Shown in pieces: positions 8,371 to 18,803 of a DNA stretch of 64,000 bases (its first letter is position 1; each line of letters starts with the position of its first letter). The position numbers and the translations under genes are program-made. Below the pieces are notes generated by a model. The model saw only the letters and a program-made list of their open reading frames with translations, did no database searches and was not told the origin of the DNA. The DNA is from Bradyrhizobium sp. CCBAU 53340 (GTDB lineage Bacteria; Pseudomonadota; Alphaproteobacteria; Rhizobiales; Xanthobacteraceae): assembly GCF_015291645.1 (NCBI RefSeq), contig NZ_CP030055.1, forward strand, positions 6,882,001 to 6,946,000, given 5' to 3'.

Positions 8371-11300
8371 ATGTCCGAAAAGCCGCAGAAATCCCAAAAG
8401 TCTGAAGCCAAAGACTATTCCAAGACCCTGTTCCTGCCGCAGACCGAATTCCCGATGCGCGCCGGCCTGCCGCAGCGCGAGCCGGAGATCCTCAAGCGCT
8501 GGTACGAGATCGGCCTGTACGAGAAGCTGCGCGAAGCGGCCCGCGGCCGCGCCAAGTTCGTGCTGCATGACGGCCCGCCCTACGCCAACGGCAACATCCA
8601 TATCGGCACGGCGCTGAACAAGATCCTCAAGGATCTCGTCACCAAGAGCCAGCAGATGCTCGGCTTCGATTCCAACTATGTGCCCGGCTGGGACTGCCAC
8701 GGCCTGCCGATCGAGTGGAAGGTCGAAGAGGAGAACTATCGCAAGAAGGGCAAGCAGAAGCCCGACTTCCGCGACAGTGCCGCGATGATCGATTTCCGGA
8801 AAGAATGCCGCGCCTATGCCACGCACTGGCTCAATGTGCAGCGCGAGGAGTTCAAGCGGCTCGGTGTGATCGGCGACTGGGCGCATCCCTATGCCACCAT
8901 GAATTATCCGGCCGAAGCCCAGATCGCGCGCGAGTTGATGAAGTTTGCGGCGAACGGCACGCTCTATCGCGGCTCCAAGCCGGTGATGTGGAGCGTGGTC
9001 GAGAAGACCGCGCTCGCCGAGGCCGAGGTCGAGTACGAGGACTACACCTCGGACATGGTCTGGGTGAAATTCCCGGTGACCTCGCCGGCGCATGGCGCGC
9101 TCGCCTCCGCAAGTGTCGTGATCTGGACCACCACGCCCTGGACCTTGCCCGGCAATCGCGCCATCTCGTTCTCGCCGAAGATCGCCTATGGCCTCTACAA
9201 GGTGACGGACGCCCCTGCCGACAATTGGGCCAAGACCGGCGATCTCCTGATCCTGGCTGACGCGCTCGCCGCAGAGGTGTTCAAGCAGGCGCGCGTGACA
9301 GCTTTCGAGAAGGTCCGCGACATCCCCGGCGATACCATGGACGCGATCGAATGCGCCCATCCGCTCAAGGGGCTCGCCGGCGGCTACGACTTCACCGTGC
9401 CTCTCTTGTCCGGCGACCACGTCACCGACGACACTGGCACCGGCTTCGTGCATACCGCGCCGAGCCACGGCCGCGAGGACTTCGACGTCTGGATGGCGAA
9501 CACCCGCGAGCTCGACGCGCGCGGCATCAACAGCGCGATCCCCTACACGGTCGACGAGAACGGTGCCTATACCGACCAGGCGCCGGGCTTCACCGGCAAG
9601 CGCGTCATCAACGACAAGGGCGAGAAGGGCGACGCCAACGAGGCCGTGATCAAGGCGCTGATCGAGGGCGGCAAGCTGCTCGCGCGCGGCCGGCTCAAGC
9701 ATCAATATCCGCATTCCTGGCGCTCGAAGAAGCCGGTGATCTTCCGCAACACGCCGCAATGGTTCATCGCGATGGACAAGGACATTGCGGATAGCGGCAA
9801 GACCAAATCCGGCGACACGCTGCGCGCCCGCGCGCTGCAGGCGATCTCGGTGACGCAATGGGTGCCGCCATCGGGCGAGAACCGCATCAACGGCATGATC
9901 GAGGCGCGCCCCGACTGGGTGATCTCGCGCCAGCGCGCCTGGGGCGTGCCGATCGCCGTATTCGTCCGCGAGAAGGGCGACGGCTCCGCCGAGATCCTCC
10001 AGGACGAGGCCGTCAACACCCGCATTGGCGATGCCTTCGAAAAGGAAGGCGCTGACGCCTGGTACGCGACCGGCGCGCGCGAGCGCTTCCTTGGATCGCG
10101 CGCGAATGAAGACTGGCAGAAGGTCGATGACATTCTCGACGTCTGGTTCGATTCCGGCTCAACGCACGCCTTCGTGCTGGAAGACCCCGTGCAATTCCCC
10201 GGTCTCGCCGGCATCAAGCGCAAGGTCGACGGCGGCACCGATACCGTGATGTATCTCGAAGGCTCGGACCAGCATCGCGGCTGGTTCCACTCCTCGCTGC
10301 TGGAGAGCTGCGGCACGCGCGGCCGTGCGCCCTACGACATCGTGCTGACCCACGGCTTCACCCAGGCCGAGGACGGCCGCAAGATGTCGAAGTCGCTCGG
10401 CAACACCATCGAGCCGCAGGCCGTCATCAAGGAATCCGGCGCCGACATCCTGCGCCTCTGGGTCGCGTCCTGCGACTACACCGACGACCAGCGCATCGGG
10501 CCCGAGATCCTGAAGAACACGGTCGAGACCTATCGCAAGCTGCGCAATACCGTGCGCTGGATGCTCGGCACCTTGCATCACTACAAGCCGGCCGACGCCG
10601 TCGCGCCCGCCGAGATGCCCGAGCTCGAGCGGCTGATGCTGCACGAGCTCGCGCTCCGCGCAGAATTGGTCCGCAAGGCCTACGAGACGTTCGACTACAA
10701 GAGCGTGGTCGCGACCCTGTCCGCCTTCATGAACAGCGAGCTCTCGGCGTTCTATTTCGACATCCGCAAGGACACGCTCTATTGCGATCCGCCGTCCTCG
10801 CTGACGCGCAAGGCGGCGCTGACCACGATCGACCTGCTGTGCAATTCGATCCTGAAATGGCTGGCGCCGATCCTGAGCTTCACCGCGGAAGAGGGCTGGC
10901 GCTTGTACAGGCCGGATGCCGAACCGTCGGTGCACCTGACGCTGTTCCCGGAAGGCCTCGAAAAGCTCCGCGATGACAAGCTCGCCGCGAAGTGGGAGAC
11001 GATCCGTGACATTCGCCGTGTCGTCACCGGCGCACTCGAGCTCGAACGCGCCGCCAAGAACATCGGCTCCTCGCTCGAGGCCTCGCCGGTGATCTATGTC
11101 GCCGACCGCGACATGTTGGCGACATTGTTCGACTCCGATCTCGCCGAGATCTGCATCACCTCGAATTACGAGGTGCGCGAGGGCGAGCCGCCGGCCTCTG
11201 CATTCCGCCTCGATGCGGTGCCCGGCGTCGCGGTCGTGGTCGAGAAGGCCGTCGGCACCAAATGCGCCCGCTCCTGGAAGATCTCGCCGATGGTCGGCGA

Positions 11301-11379
11301 GGATTCCGAATATCCCGACGTCACCCCGCGCGACGCCAAGGCGTTGCGCGAATGGAAGGCGTTGGGCGTGAGCGTCTGA
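8371..11379 (+). CDS. ileS: Isoleucyl-tRNA synthetase
   Basis: IleS charges tRNA-Ile with isoleucine in the cytoplasm. This class I synthetase of 1002 residues has the HIGH-type motif (GNIHIG, residues 74-79) and the KMSKS motif at 671-675. Between them lies the CP1 editing domain, with the conserved TTPWTLP near residue 251. The C-terminal zinc-ribbon region is reduced: the first pair reads C-A-R-S, not C-x2-C. The start ATG at 8371 gives a hydrophilic lysine-rich N-terminus. Ten bases separate it from lspA. Confidence 0.97.
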   Translation: MSEKPQKSQKSEAKDYSKTLFLPQTEFPMRAGLPQREPEILKRWYEIGLYEKLREAARGRAKFVLHDGPPYANGNIHIGTALNKILKDLVTKSQQMLGFDSNYVPGWDCHGLPIEWKVEEENYRKKGKQKPDFRDSAAMIDFRKECRAYATHWLNVQREEFKRLGVIGDWAHPYATMNYPAEAQIARELMKFAANGTLYRGSKPVMWSVVEKTALAEAEVEYEDYTSDMVWVKFPVTSPAHGALASASVVIWTTTPWTLPGNRAISFSPKIAYGLYKVTDAPADNWAKTGDLLILADALAAEVFKQARVTAFEKVRDIPGDTMDAIECAHPLKGLAGGYDFTVPLLSGDHVTDDTGTGFVHTAPSHGREDFDVWMANTRELDARGINSAIPYTVDENGAYTDQAPGFTGKRVINDKGEKGDANEAVIKALIEGGKLLARGRLKHQYPHSWRSKKPVIFRNTPQWFIAMDKDIADSGKTKSGDTLRARALQAISVTQWVPPSGENRINGMIEARPDWVISRQRAWGVPIAVFVREKGDGSAEILQDEAVNTRIGDAFEKEGADAWYATGARERFLGSRANEDWQKVDDILDVWFDSGSTHAFVLEDPVQFPGLAGIKRKVDGGTDTVMYLEGSDQHRGWFHSSLLESCGTRGRAPYDIVLTHGFTQAEDGRKMSKSLGNTIEPQAVIKESGADILRLWVASCDYTDDQRIGPEILKNTVETYRKLRNTVRWMLGTLHHYKPADAVAPAEMPELERLMLHELALRAELVRKAYETFDYKSVVATLSAFMNSELSAFYFDIRKDTLYCDPPSSLTRKAALTTIDLLCNSILKWLAPILSFTAEEGWRLYRPDAEPSVHLTLFPEGLEKLRDDKLAAKWETIRDIRRVVTGALELERAAKNIGSSLEASPVIYVADRDMLATLFDSDLAEICITSNYEVREGEPPASAFRLDAVPGVAVVVEKAVGTKCARSWKISPMVGEDSEYPDVTPRDAKALREWKALGVSV

Positions 11380-11389
11380 TCGGCCTGCC

Positions 11390-11884
11390 ATGACCCCGCT
11401 CCGCGCCGGCATCCTCGCGGCAATGGTCACGCTCGTGGCCGACCAGGCTTCGAAACTTTGGCTGCTGAACGGCTTCGACCTCGCCCGTCGCGGCGTGGTG
11501 AAGGTGATGCCGTTCTTCGACCTGGTGCTGGCCTGGAACATCGGGATCAGTTTCGGCTGGCTCCAGAACGACGGCCATGCGGCTCAGCTCGCCCTGATGG
11601 CGGTAAAGGTCATCGCGGTGATTGCACTGGCTGTCTGGATGGCGCGGTCGCAAACCCGGCTCGCCACCATGGCCCTGGGGATGATCATCGGTGGCGCCAT
11701 CGGCAACGGCATCGACCGCCTGGCCTACGGCGCGGTGGTCGATTTCGCCCTATTCCACATCGAAATCGCCGGAAATACCTACAATTGGTACGTTTTCAAC
11801 CTCGCAGACGTGGCTATCGTTGCTGGGGTGGCGGCCCTATTGTATGATTCCTTCTTGGGGGTACCCGCCGCAAAAGCGCCCTGA
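11390..11884 (+). CDS. lspA: Lipoprotein signal peptidase (signal peptidase II)
   Basis: LspA is the inner-membrane aspartic protease that removes signal peptides from diacylglyceryl-modified prolipoproteins. The 164-residue protein has four membrane segments. The catalytic aspartates by family comparison are D118 (VVDF) and D140 (FNLAD), with the conserved GNGIDR block just before the first. Its place after ileS is conserved across proteobacteria. It is probably cotranscribed with ileS, and possibly with the secreted protein gene that follows. Confidence 0.95.
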   Translation: MTPLRAGILAAMVTLVADQASKLWLLNGFDLARRGVVKVMPFFDLVLAWNIGISFGWLQNDGHAAQLALMAVKVIAVIALAVWMARSQTRLATMALGMIIGGAIGNGIDRLAYGAVVDFALFHIEIAGNTYNWYVFNLADVAIVAGVAALLYDSFLGVPAAKAP

Positions 11885-12008
11885 TCCCGGCCGATACGGG
11901 CCGGAGGCGGAACCTTGCTTGGCGAGGGGTGGCCGCGCGAGGCGCGGCAAGACTGGTGCATCAAGACCGGCACGACCAAGACTGCCACAATATGGAACAG
12001 GTATAGGT

Positions 12009-12737
12009 ATGCGCAGCTCCGAGACCAGCGGTTCGATGGGTCGAGACCCCCGGCGGGGACTTTGGCTGGCGCTGAAATTGTCGGCCGTCGCATTCGGCGT
12101 TGGTCTCGTCATGTCAGCAGGCCCGGTCCGCGCGGGCGATGATGGCGACGACGAGGACGACGGGATGACCTTCGAAGAGAGGATCATCGACAATCTGATG
12201 TCCGGCATCGGCGCCAAGAGCATGGAGAAAAAGGGCATCGAATACCGCGAGCGGTCGCCGTTGGTGGTGCCGCCCAAGCTCGATCTGCCGCCGCCCACCG
12301 GCATGGAAGCCAAGAATGCGCCGAACTGGCCGAAGGATCCTGACGTGAAGCGCCGCAAGGAGGCCATCGCCGCGCGGAAGAAGGAGTCCAAGGCAACGGA
12401 GAGCTGGCAGGCTGCCAGGCCGTTGACCCCCGCCGAACTGAACGTCGGCAGGACGGCCGCGCCCGAGCGGACCAGCAACGACCCGATCGAGCCGGGCACT
12501 AACAGCAATCCGTCGCTCAGCCCAGCCCAGCTCGGTTTCACCGGCGGTCTGTGGAACATGATGACGAACAACAAGGGCGAGACCAAGCAATTCACCAGCG
12601 AGCCGCCGCGCCAGTCGCTGGTCGAGCCGCCGCCGGGCTATCAGACGCCTTCGCCGAACTATGCCTATGGCGAAGGCGAGGATAAGTCGCGGCGGACCTA
12701 CTACGACATCATGTCCGGCAAGGACAAGGAGCAATAA
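12009..12737 (+). CDS. Hypothetical secreted protein
   Basis: This 242-residue protein has a twin-basic N-region, a hydrophobic core (about residues 20-38) and a probable signal-peptidase site after VRAG. The mature part is charged, beginning with a run of Asp/Glu, and is rich in Pro, Lys and Asn with no domain I recognise. I chose the ATG at 12009, where a signal peptide begins; the open frame upstream overlaps lspA and is a shadow. It lies between lspA and the M16 peptidase pair. Such a protein is commonly found there in bradyrhizobia as far as I recall, but its function is unknown. Confidence 0.7.
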   Translation: MRSSETSGSMGRDPRRGLWLALKLSAVAFGVGLVMSAGPVRAGDDGDDEDDGMTFEERIIDNLMSGIGAKSMEKKGIEYRERSPLVVPPKLDLPPPTGMEAKNAPNWPKDPDVKRRKEAIAARKKESKATESWQAARPLTPAELNVGRTAAPERTSNDPIEPGTNSNPSLSPAQLGFTGGLWNMMTNNKGETKQFTSEPPRQSLVEPPPGYQTPSPNYAYGEGEDKSRRTYYDIMSGKDKEQ

Positions 12738-12892
12738 GCTCCTTGCCTGTCATGCGCGGGCGCGAAACCGTCGCAAAGGTCCGGTGTAGGCCGGACGCGG
12801 CAGATGACCTATTTTTAAGTACAGTTTGACCGCGTTCTCTGCTTCGTGACCCGAAGCTCAAAGCCGCGCGGTATAGCATGCCGTGCTTTCAC

Positions 12893-12917
12893 GCCCGGAC
12901 ATCAGGTCCGGGCTTTT
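12893..12917 (+). terminator. Terminator-like hairpin in the M16 leader
   Basis: An 8-bp stem, GCCCGGAC paired with GTCCGGGC over the loop ATCAG, is followed by TTTT and ends about 13 bases before the M16 peptidase start. It may terminate the upstream gene or act as a leader hairpin. A near-identical stem-loop lies between groES and groEL at 59293. Confidence 0.55.
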
Positions 12918-12929
12918 ACAAGGATCGTG

Positions 12930-14321
12930 ATGTCCTCACACCGATCGGTTGCCTGCCTCCTCGCCGCGCTGCTCTCGACGTCGACGTTCCCCGTCGGCAG
13001 CGCATTCGCCCAGACCACGGTCACCTCAGCACCGCCGGCCAGCTTCACGCTCCCCAACGGCCTCCAGGTCGTGGTGATCCCTGACCACCGCACACCCGTG
13101 GTCACGGAGATGATCTGGTACAAGGTCGGCTCGGCCGACGAGACGCCAGGCAAATCCGGTCTCGCCCACTTCCTCGAACATCTGATGTTCAAGGGCACCG
13201 AGAAACATCCGGTCGGCGAATTCTCCCAGACCGTGCTTCGCGTCGGCGGCAACGAGAACGCCTCGACCTCGGTCGACTACACCAATTACTACCAGCGCGT
13301 ACCGAAAGAGCAGCTCCCGACCATGATGGAGTTCGAGGCCGACCGCATGACCGGCCTGATCCTCAAGGACGAGAACGTGCTGCCGGAGCGCGACGTCGTG
13401 CTCGAAGAGTACAACATGCGCGTTGCCAACAATCCGGATGCCCGGCTCAACGAGCAGATCATGGCCGCGCTCTATCTCAACCATCCCTATGGCCGGCCGG
13501 TGATCGGCTGGCACCAGGAGATCGAGAAGCTCGATCGCGAGGATGCGCTGGCCTTCTACCGCCGCTTCTACGCGCCCAACAACGCGATCCTGGTGATCGC
13601 CGGCGACGTCGAGGCCGCCGACATACGCCCGCTGGTCGAACGCAATTTCGGCCCGATCCCGGCGCAGCCCGCGATCCCCGCGCGCCGCATTCGCCCGCAG
13701 GAGCCCGAGCCGGCCGCGCCACGCACCGTCACGCTGTCCGACCCGCGTGTCGAGCAGCCGGGCCTGCGCCGCTATTATCTCGTTCCCTCGGCGACCACAG
13801 CCGCGGCCGGCGAGAGCGCTGCGCTCGACGTGCTGGCGCAGTTGATCGGCAGCGGCAGCAACTCCTATCTCTACCGCGCGCTCGTCGTCGACAAGCCGCT
13901 GGCTGTCTCCGCCAGCGCCAGCTATTCCAGCATTTCGCTCGACCCGACCCAGTTTGCGATCTCGGCTTCGCCCAAACCCGGCGTCAGCTTCGCCGACATC
14001 GAGCAGGTTATCGATGGCGTGATTGCGGACGTCGCGCAGAACCCGATCCGCGCCGAGGATCTCGAGCGCGTGAAGACGCAGCTCATTGCGGAAGCGATCT
14101 ACGCCCAGGACAATCAGGCGGTGCTGGCGCGCTGGTACGGCGGCGCGCTCACCACGGGCCTGTCAATCGAGGACATCAGAAGCTGGCCCGACCGCATCCG
14201 CGCGGTCACCGCCGAGCAGGTTCGCACTGTCGCGCAGAAATGGCTCGAGAAGAAGCGCTCGGTGACGGGCTACCTGATCAAGGACACCAGTGCCGCTAAG
14301 CGCGAGGAGAAGCGTTCGTGA
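12930..14321 (+). CDS. M16 family zinc metallopeptidase, catalytic subunit
   Basis: This is an M16B (pitrilysin/processing-peptidase-like) endopeptidase with a signal peptide (about residues 1-28, ending AFAQ), so it works in the periplasm or envelope. The inverted zinc motif HFLEH is at residues 80-84, with the third ligand among the glutamates near residue 160 (LEEYN), so it should be active. An AGGA site about six bases upstream supports the ATG at 12930. It overlaps the next gene, a catalytically dead homologue, and the two probably form one heterodimeric peptidase. Substrate unknown; PqqF-like annotations are common but not supported here by pqq genes. Confidence 0.9.
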   Translation: MSSHRSVACLLAALLSTSTFPVGSAFAQTTVTSAPPASFTLPNGLQVVVIPDHRTPVVTEMIWYKVGSADETPGKSGLAHFLEHLMFKGTEKHPVGEFSQTVLRVGGNENASTSVDYTNYYQRVPKEQLPTMMEFEADRMTGLILKDENVLPERDVVLEEYNMRVANNPDARLNEQIMAALYLNHPYGRPVIGWHQEIEKLDREDALAFYRRFYAPNNAILVIAGDVEAADIRPLVERNFGPIPAQPAIPARRIRPQEPEPAAPRTVTLSDPRVEQPGLRRYYLVPSATTAAAGESAALDVLAQLIGSGSNSYLYRALVVDKPLAVSASASYSSISLDPTQFAISASPKPGVSFADIEQVIDGVIADVAQNPIRAEDLERVKTQLIAEAIYAQDNQAVLARWYGGALTTGLSIEDIRSWPDRIRAVTAEQVRTVAQKWLEKKRSVTGYLIKDTSAAKREEKRS

Positions 14322-15691
14322 CCCATCCCTTCCTTCGCACGCGCCATTTCGCATTGTCCCTCCTCACCGGCGCAACGCTCGCGCTCGCCTCGATTTCGCC
14401 GTCACAGGCCGCCACGAATATCCAGCACCTGGTCTCGCCGGGCGGCATCGAGGCCTGGTTCGTGCAGGACGCAACCGTGCCGCTGATCGCCATGGAATAT
14501 TCCTTTGCCGGTGGCTCGGCGCAGGATCCCAAGGACAAGCCCGGCGTCGCCAATCTCGTCGGCGATCTCCTCGACGAGGGATCCGGCGATCTCGATTCCA
14601 AGACGTTCCACGAGCGGCTCGACCGCCGCGCTATCGAGCTCTCCTTCAGCGCCACCCGCGACACCTTCCGCGGCAGCCTGCGTATGCTGCGCGACAACAA
14701 GGACGAGGCCTTCGACCTGTTGCGCTCGGCCCTGACCTCGCCGCATTTCGAAACGGCCGATGTCGAACGCATTCGCTCGCAGGTCATCTCGAACCTGCGC
14801 CGCGACACCACCAACCCGACCTCGCTCGCGAGCCGCAAATTCCTGGAGATGACGTTCGGCGACCATCCCTATGGACGGCAGACCAACGGCACGCTGGAGA
14901 GCGTGCCGACCATCACGGTGGCCGACATGAAGGACTATGTCGGCCGCATCCTGGCCAAGGACACGCTGAAGGTCGCGGTGGTGGGCGATGTCGATCCGGC
15001 GACCCTGGGTAAATTGCTCGACCATACGTTTGGCAGCTTGCCCGCCAAGGCCACTCTGACACCGGTCCCCGACGTCGACGCCGCAAAGCCGCCACAGCGC
15101 GCCTTCGTGCCACTCGACGTGCCGCAGACCGTGATCACGTTCGGCGGCCCCGGCGTGATGCGCAGCGATCCGAACTTCATGGCGGCCTATGTCGTCAATC
15201 ATATCCTCGGCGGCGGCGGATTGTCGTCCCGGCTCTATCATGAAGTCCGCGAGAAGCGTGGGCTGGCCTATTCGGTGTTCGAATCGCTGCTCTGGATGGA
15301 GCATTCGGCGATCTTCATCGGCAACACCGGCACCCGCGCCGACCGCGCCGGCGACACCATGGATGCCATCGAGAAAGAGGTCCGCCGCATCGCCGACGAG
15401 GGGCCGACCCAGAAGGAGCTCGACGAGGCGAAGTCTTACCTCAAGGGCTCGCAGATGCTGGCGCTCGATACCTCCTCCAAGCTCGCCCAGGCGCTGCTGC
15501 AATACCAGCAGGACAAGCTGCCGATCGACTATATCGAGAAACGCAACGCCGTCGTCGACGCAGTGACGCTTGATGACGCCAAGGCCGCCGCCAAGCGGCT
15601 GTGGGGTCAGGGGCTTTTGACTGTCGTCGTCGGCCGCGCCCCGCAGGCCGCCGCGCAACCGGCCGCCGCACCGGCGCCGAAGTCGAACTGA
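14318..15691 (+). CDS. M16 family peptidase-like protein, non-catalytic partner
   Basis: This is the second half of the M16 pair: 457 residues with a signal peptide ending near residue 31 (SQAA). The zinc motif is lost; at the HxxEH position it reads N-L-V-G-D (79-83), lacking both histidines and the glutamate. The C-terminal RGLAYSV segment, which matches the Arg/Tyr substrate-binding pair of M16B partner subunits, is kept. The GTG start overlaps the upstream stop (GTGA), ensuring equal synthesis. By analogy with mitochondrial processing peptidase and bacterial M16B heterodimers it should shape the cleavage chamber. A strong terminator follows. Confidence 0.9.
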   Translation: MTHPFLRTRHFALSLLTGATLALASISPSQAATNIQHLVSPGGIEAWFVQDATVPLIAMEYSFAGGSAQDPKDKPGVANLVGDLLDEGSGDLDSKTFHERLDRRAIELSFSATRDTFRGSLRMLRDNKDEAFDLLRSALTSPHFETADVERIRSQVISNLRRDTTNPTSLASRKFLEMTFGDHPYGRQTNGTLESVPTITVADMKDYVGRILAKDTLKVAVVGDVDPATLGKLLDHTFGSLPAKATLTPVPDVDAAKPPQRAFVPLDVPQTVITFGGPGVMRSDPNFMAAYVVNHILGGGGLSSRLYHEVREKRGLAYSVFESLLWMEHSAIFIGNTGTRADRAGDTMDAIEKEVRRIADEGPTQKELDEAKSYLKGSQMLALDTSSKLAQALLQYQQDKLPIDYIEKRNAVVDAVTLDDAKAAAKRLWGQGLLTVVVGRAPQAAAQPAAAPAPKSN

Positions 15692-15708
15692 CGTCCCGAC
15701 GCTTCCTG

Positions 15709-15736
15709 AAATGGCCGGGCTTTCGCCCGGCCATTT
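15709..15736 (+). terminator. Intrinsic terminator after the M16 pair
   Basis: A perfect 12-bp stem, AAATGGCCGGGC paired with GCCCGGCCATTT over a TTTC loop, lies 18 bases after the stop codon. It is strong enough to end the ribF-to-M16 transcription block. Confidence 0.8.
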
Positions 15737-15808
15737 GCGTTTGGCCTGACGCGCCATTGCCGAATTTGGATCTCCGGGATATGTCCGGATATCACTGATG
15801 GTGCTCCC

Positions 15809-16225
15809 ATGCTGCGGATATCCCGCGATCTCGTCATCGACGAGGACGACATCGAGATCGGCTTCGTCCGCGCCTCCGGCCCGGGCGGGCAGAACGTCAA
15901 CAAGGTCTCCACCTCAGCGCAATTGCGCTTCGACACGCGCAAGCTGACCATCCCCGAGGACGCGACGATCCGGCTCGCCCGCATCGCGGGCCAGCGCATG
16001 ACCAAGGACGGCGTCATCGTGATCCACGCCCAGCGCTTCCGCACCCAGGAGCGCAACCGGCAGGACGCTATCGACCGCCTCGTCGAGATCCTGCGCGAAG
16101 CGATGATCCGCCCGACGCCGCGCCGGGCGACGCGGCCGACCTTTGCCTCCAAGCAACGCCGGCTCGACGGCAAGAAGCGTCGCAGCGATGTCAAGGCCGG
16201 CCGCGGCGGCCGTTTCGACGATTGA
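15809..16225 (+). CDS. arfB: Alternative ribosome-rescue factor / peptidyl-tRNA hydrolase ArfB
   Basis: ArfB (YaeJ/ICT1 family) rescues ribosomes stalled on broken mRNA by entering the empty A site and hydrolysing the peptidyl-tRNA. The catalytic GGQ is at residues 26-28 in the family context SGPGGQNVNK. The C-terminal 35 residues are strongly basic (KQRR, KKRR), as needed for the tail that occupies the mRNA channel. At 138 residues it is the size of E. coli ArfB. It is monocistronic, between two terminators. Confidence 0.93.
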   Translation: MLRISRDLVIDEDDIEIGFVRASGPGGQNVNKVSTSAQLRFDTRKLTIPEDATIRLARIAGQRMTKDGVIVIHAQRFRTQERNRQDAIDRLVEILREAMIRPTPRRATRPTFASKQRRLDGKKRRSDVKAGRGGRFDD

Positions 16226-16233
16226 TTGCAAAA

Positions 16234-16262
16234 AACCTCCGGCCGCCACGCGACCGGAGGTT
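16234..16262. terminator. Bidirectional intrinsic terminator
   Basis: A 9-bp stem, AACCTCCGG paired with CCGGAGGTT, lies between convergent genes, with an A run on its left and TT on its right. It serves arfB and the small secreted protein gene opposite. Confidence 0.75.
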
Positions 16263-16283
16263 CGTGCACTCAAATCTCGCGCG

Positions 16284-16589
16284 TCAGCGATTACCGCTCG
16301 TGGCCGCCCCGCCCGGAGCCGACCCGTCGGTGGCGCTCTTACGCGTGGCACTGCCCGTGGTGCCGACCGCGCCTTTCGTGCTCTTGGCCGGCTTCATGCC
16401 CGTTTGGGCCGCACCGCCCGACTGTGCTTCCAGCTCCTCCTCGCTATTGCCAGCGACGCCGCCCTGCGTCGTCTTGCCTTGCGCGCCGCCACGCAACTTG
16501 CTGTCGGACGACATTCCTTGCGCGAGCACGGGGCCCGCAAGCAGAGCGGAAAGAGCACAAGCGATCACTGAGGTCTTCACCAACTTCAT
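16284..16589 (-). CDS. Small secreted hypothetical protein
   Basis: This 101-residue protein begins MKLVKTS with a clear signal peptide cut near residue 21 (VLAQ). The mature part is Gly/Ser/Thr/Ala-rich, polar and probably disordered, with no cysteines. An AGGAG site just upstream supports the ATG at 16589 over the longer frame starting at 16673. It converges on arfB. No domain is recognised; bradyrhizobia encode several small low-complexity exported proteins of this kind, with unknown function. Confidence 0.65.
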   Translation of the reverse strand: MKLVKTSVIACALSALLAGPVLAQGMSSDSKLRGGAQGKTTQGGVAGNSEEELEAQSGGAAQTGMKPAKSTKGAVGTTGSATRKSATDGSAPGGAATSGNR

Positions 16590-16881
16590 CCATTTCTCCT
16601 GGATTTTATTCGCGATGAGCGGTTCGGCTGTTCCCCACGCCGTTCGTCTGGACCGGACCGCCCCATCGCGCAAAGAGCTGAACGGCGCGATCGCGATGCA
16701 ATCCGGGCCGTGTGGTCATCGTTTAGGGATTTCGCGGCGCTTTCGCGGAATTGTGCTCCTCATATGCGGCGGCAAGGAACACACGCGTGCGGGACATCCA
16801 GATCTGATATGTGGGCAGCAGGACTTATCCCATGCATTTGAGTTCCGGCGGGGATAAACTGCGCCGTCATTGAGCGAATCC

Positions 16882-18696
16882 ATGCCCGTCCGTCAGCTTC
16901 CAGAACAGGTCGTCAACCGCATCGCCGCCGGCGAGGTGGTCGAGCGTCCGGCGAGCGTGGTCAAGGAGCTCGTCGAGAATGCGATCGATGCCGGCGCAAG
17001 CCGCATCGACGTCTTCACCGATGGCGGCGGGCGGCGGCGGATCGGTATTACCGACGACGGTAGCGGGATGACCGCGAAGGATCTCGCACTCGCGGTCGAG
17101 CGCCACGCCACCTCCAAGCTCGACGACGAGGATTTGCTCCAGATCCGCACGCTCGGGTTCCGCGGCGAGGCGCTGCCCTCGATCGGCTCCGTCGCGCGTC
17201 TCTCCATCACCACGCGGCATGCCAGCGAGTCGCACGCCTGGGCGCTCACGGTCGAGGGCGGCGAGAAGTCCGAGATCATGCCGGCGGCGCTTGCGCACGG
17301 CACCCGCGTCGAGGTCAACGACCTCTTCTACGCGACGCCGGCGCGGCTGAAATTCCTCAAAACCGACCGCACCGAGGCCGAAGCGATCCGCGAGGTGGTG
17401 CGACGGCTCGCGATGGCAAGGCCTGACGTCGCCTTCACGCTCGCCGGCGAAGAGCGCGCGCCGGTGACCTGGGCTGCTGCACTGCCCGGCGCGGCCGGCC
17501 GGCTGACGCGTCTCGGCGACATCCTGGGCGCGGAGTTCCGCAGCCATGCCTTTGAGGTTCATGCCGAGCGCGAGGGCGTCGTCGTTGCCGGCTATGCGGC
17601 AGCACCCGCGCTGACCAAGGCGAACGCACTCGGCCAGTACCTCTTCGTCAACGGCCGCCCGGTGCGCGACAAGCTGATCCTCGGTGCGGTGCGCGGCGCC
17701 TATGCCGATTACCTGCCGCGCGACCGCCATCCCGTGCTGGCGCTGTTCGTCACGCTCGACCCGCGCGAGGTCGACGCCAACGTGCATCCGGCCAAGACCG
17801 AAGTGCGCTTCCGCAATGCAGGGCTCGTGCGCGCGCTGATCGTGCACGGATTGAAGGAAGGGCTTGCGCGCGAGGGCCGCCGCACCGCCGCCAACAGCGG
17901 CGAAAGCGCATTGTCATCGTTCCGCCCGGCTTTCACGCCGCCGCGTCCGGCGGGTTGGGACTGGCGGGCCTCACCATCCGCCCCCGTCGCGCCGATGCCG
18001 TCATTCGAAGGCGCCGCCGCGCCCGCCTTCGCGGAGCGCGCGCAGGCGGCCTTCGATGTCGGCGCACCCAGTGCGGACGTCCGGGTCGAGACCCAGCCCG
18101 TGGCCGATCTCCTCGACCGTCCGCTCGGCGCGGCGCGCACGCAACTGCACGAGACCTACATCGTGTCGCAGACCCGCGACGGCTTGATCATCGTCGATCA
18201 GCACGCCGCCCATGAGCGGATCGTCTATGAGCGCCTCAAGGCCTCGCTGGCTGCAAACGGCGTGCAGCGGCAGATCCTGCTGATCCCCGAGATCGTCGAG
18301 ATGGATGAGGCCACGGTGGAGCGCCTGCTGGAACGCAGCGAGGAACTGGCATCGTTCGGCCTCGCCATCGAATCCTTCGGCCCCGGTGCGGTCGCGGTCC
18401 GGGAGACGCCGTCGCTGCTCGGCAAGACCAATGCTGGCGGCCTGCTCCGCGATCTCTCCGAACACATGGCTGAATGGGACGAGGCTCTTCCTCTCGAACG
18501 CCGCCTGATGCATGTCGCCGCCACCATGGCCTGCCACGGCTCGGTGCGCGCCGGCCGAAGGTTGCGGCCGGAAGAGATGAATGCGCTGCTCCGCGAGATG
18601 GAGGAGACGCCGAATTCCGGCCAGTGCAATCACGGCCGGCCGACCTATGTCGAGCTGAAGCTCGCGGATGTGGAGAAGCTGTTCGGGCGGCGGTGA
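16882..18696 (+). CDS. mutL: DNA mismatch repair endonuclease MutL
   Basis: MutL couples mismatch recognition by MutS to strand nicking and excision. The GHKL ATPase motifs are present: VENAIDAG (31-38), DDGSGM and GFRGEA. The C-terminal domain has the endonuclease motif DQHAAHERIVYE from D439 and the zinc-associated CNHGRP near residue 582, so this is the nicking type found in bacteria without MutH. The stretch QILLIP (464-469) matches the sliding-clamp-binding motif of MutL proteins. I chose ATG 16882, giving 604 residues and the canonical MPVRQLP start. A linker of about 100 residues separates the two halves. Confidence 0.96.
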   Translation: MPVRQLPEQVVNRIAAGEVVERPASVVKELVENAIDAGASRIDVFTDGGGRRRIGITDDGSGMTAKDLALAVERHATSKLDDEDLLQIRTLGFRGEALPSIGSVARLSITTRHASESHAWALTVEGGEKSEIMPAALAHGTRVEVNDLFYATPARLKFLKTDRTEAEAIREVVRRLAMARPDVAFTLAGEERAPVTWAAALPGAAGRLTRLGDILGAEFRSHAFEVHAEREGVVVAGYAAAPALTKANALGQYLFVNGRPVRDKLILGAVRGAYADYLPRDRHPVLALFVTLDPREVDANVHPAKTEVRFRNAGLVRALIVHGLKEGLAREGRRTAANSGESALSSFRPAFTPPRPAGWDWRASPSAPVAPMPSFEGAAAPAFAERAQAAFDVGAPSADVRVETQPVADLLDRPLGAARTQLHETYIVSQTRDGLIIVDQHAAHERIVYERLKASLAANGVQRQILLIPEIVEMDEATVERLLERSEELASFGLAIESFGPGAVAVRETPSLLGKTNAGGLLRDLSEHMAEWDEALPLERRLMHVAATMACHGSVRAGRRLRPEEMNALLREMEETPNSGQCNHGRPTYVELKLADVEKLFGRR

Positions 18697-18703
18697 CGGT
18701 CTC

Positions 18704-18793
18704 GTAGGGTGGGCAAAGGCGCAACGCGCCGTGCCCACGATCTCTGCATGATCGAGACAGGTGGTGGGCACGCTTACGCTTTGCCCACCCTAC
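18704..18793. repeat. Palindromic intergenic repeat, family A, copy 1
   Basis: A 90-bp element is bounded by a perfect 15-bp inverted repeat starting GTAGGGTGGGCAAAG. Its interior also pairs (GTGCCCAC with GTGGGCAC). A closely similar copy in the opposite orientation lies at 36486-36576. Both sit between convergent gene ends, here mutL and rsmD. Confidence 0.85.
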
Positions 18794-18803
18794 GGCAGCG
18801 GGA

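Noticed and set aside
8278..9858. A 526-residue minus-strand frame opposite ileS
   Set aside because: Antisense shadow of ileS; Arg/His-rich composition and no recognisable motif.
11691..12008. A longer N-terminus for the secreted protein after lspA
   Set aside because: It overlaps the end of lspA and lacks protein-like sequence; a signal peptide begins at ATG 12009.
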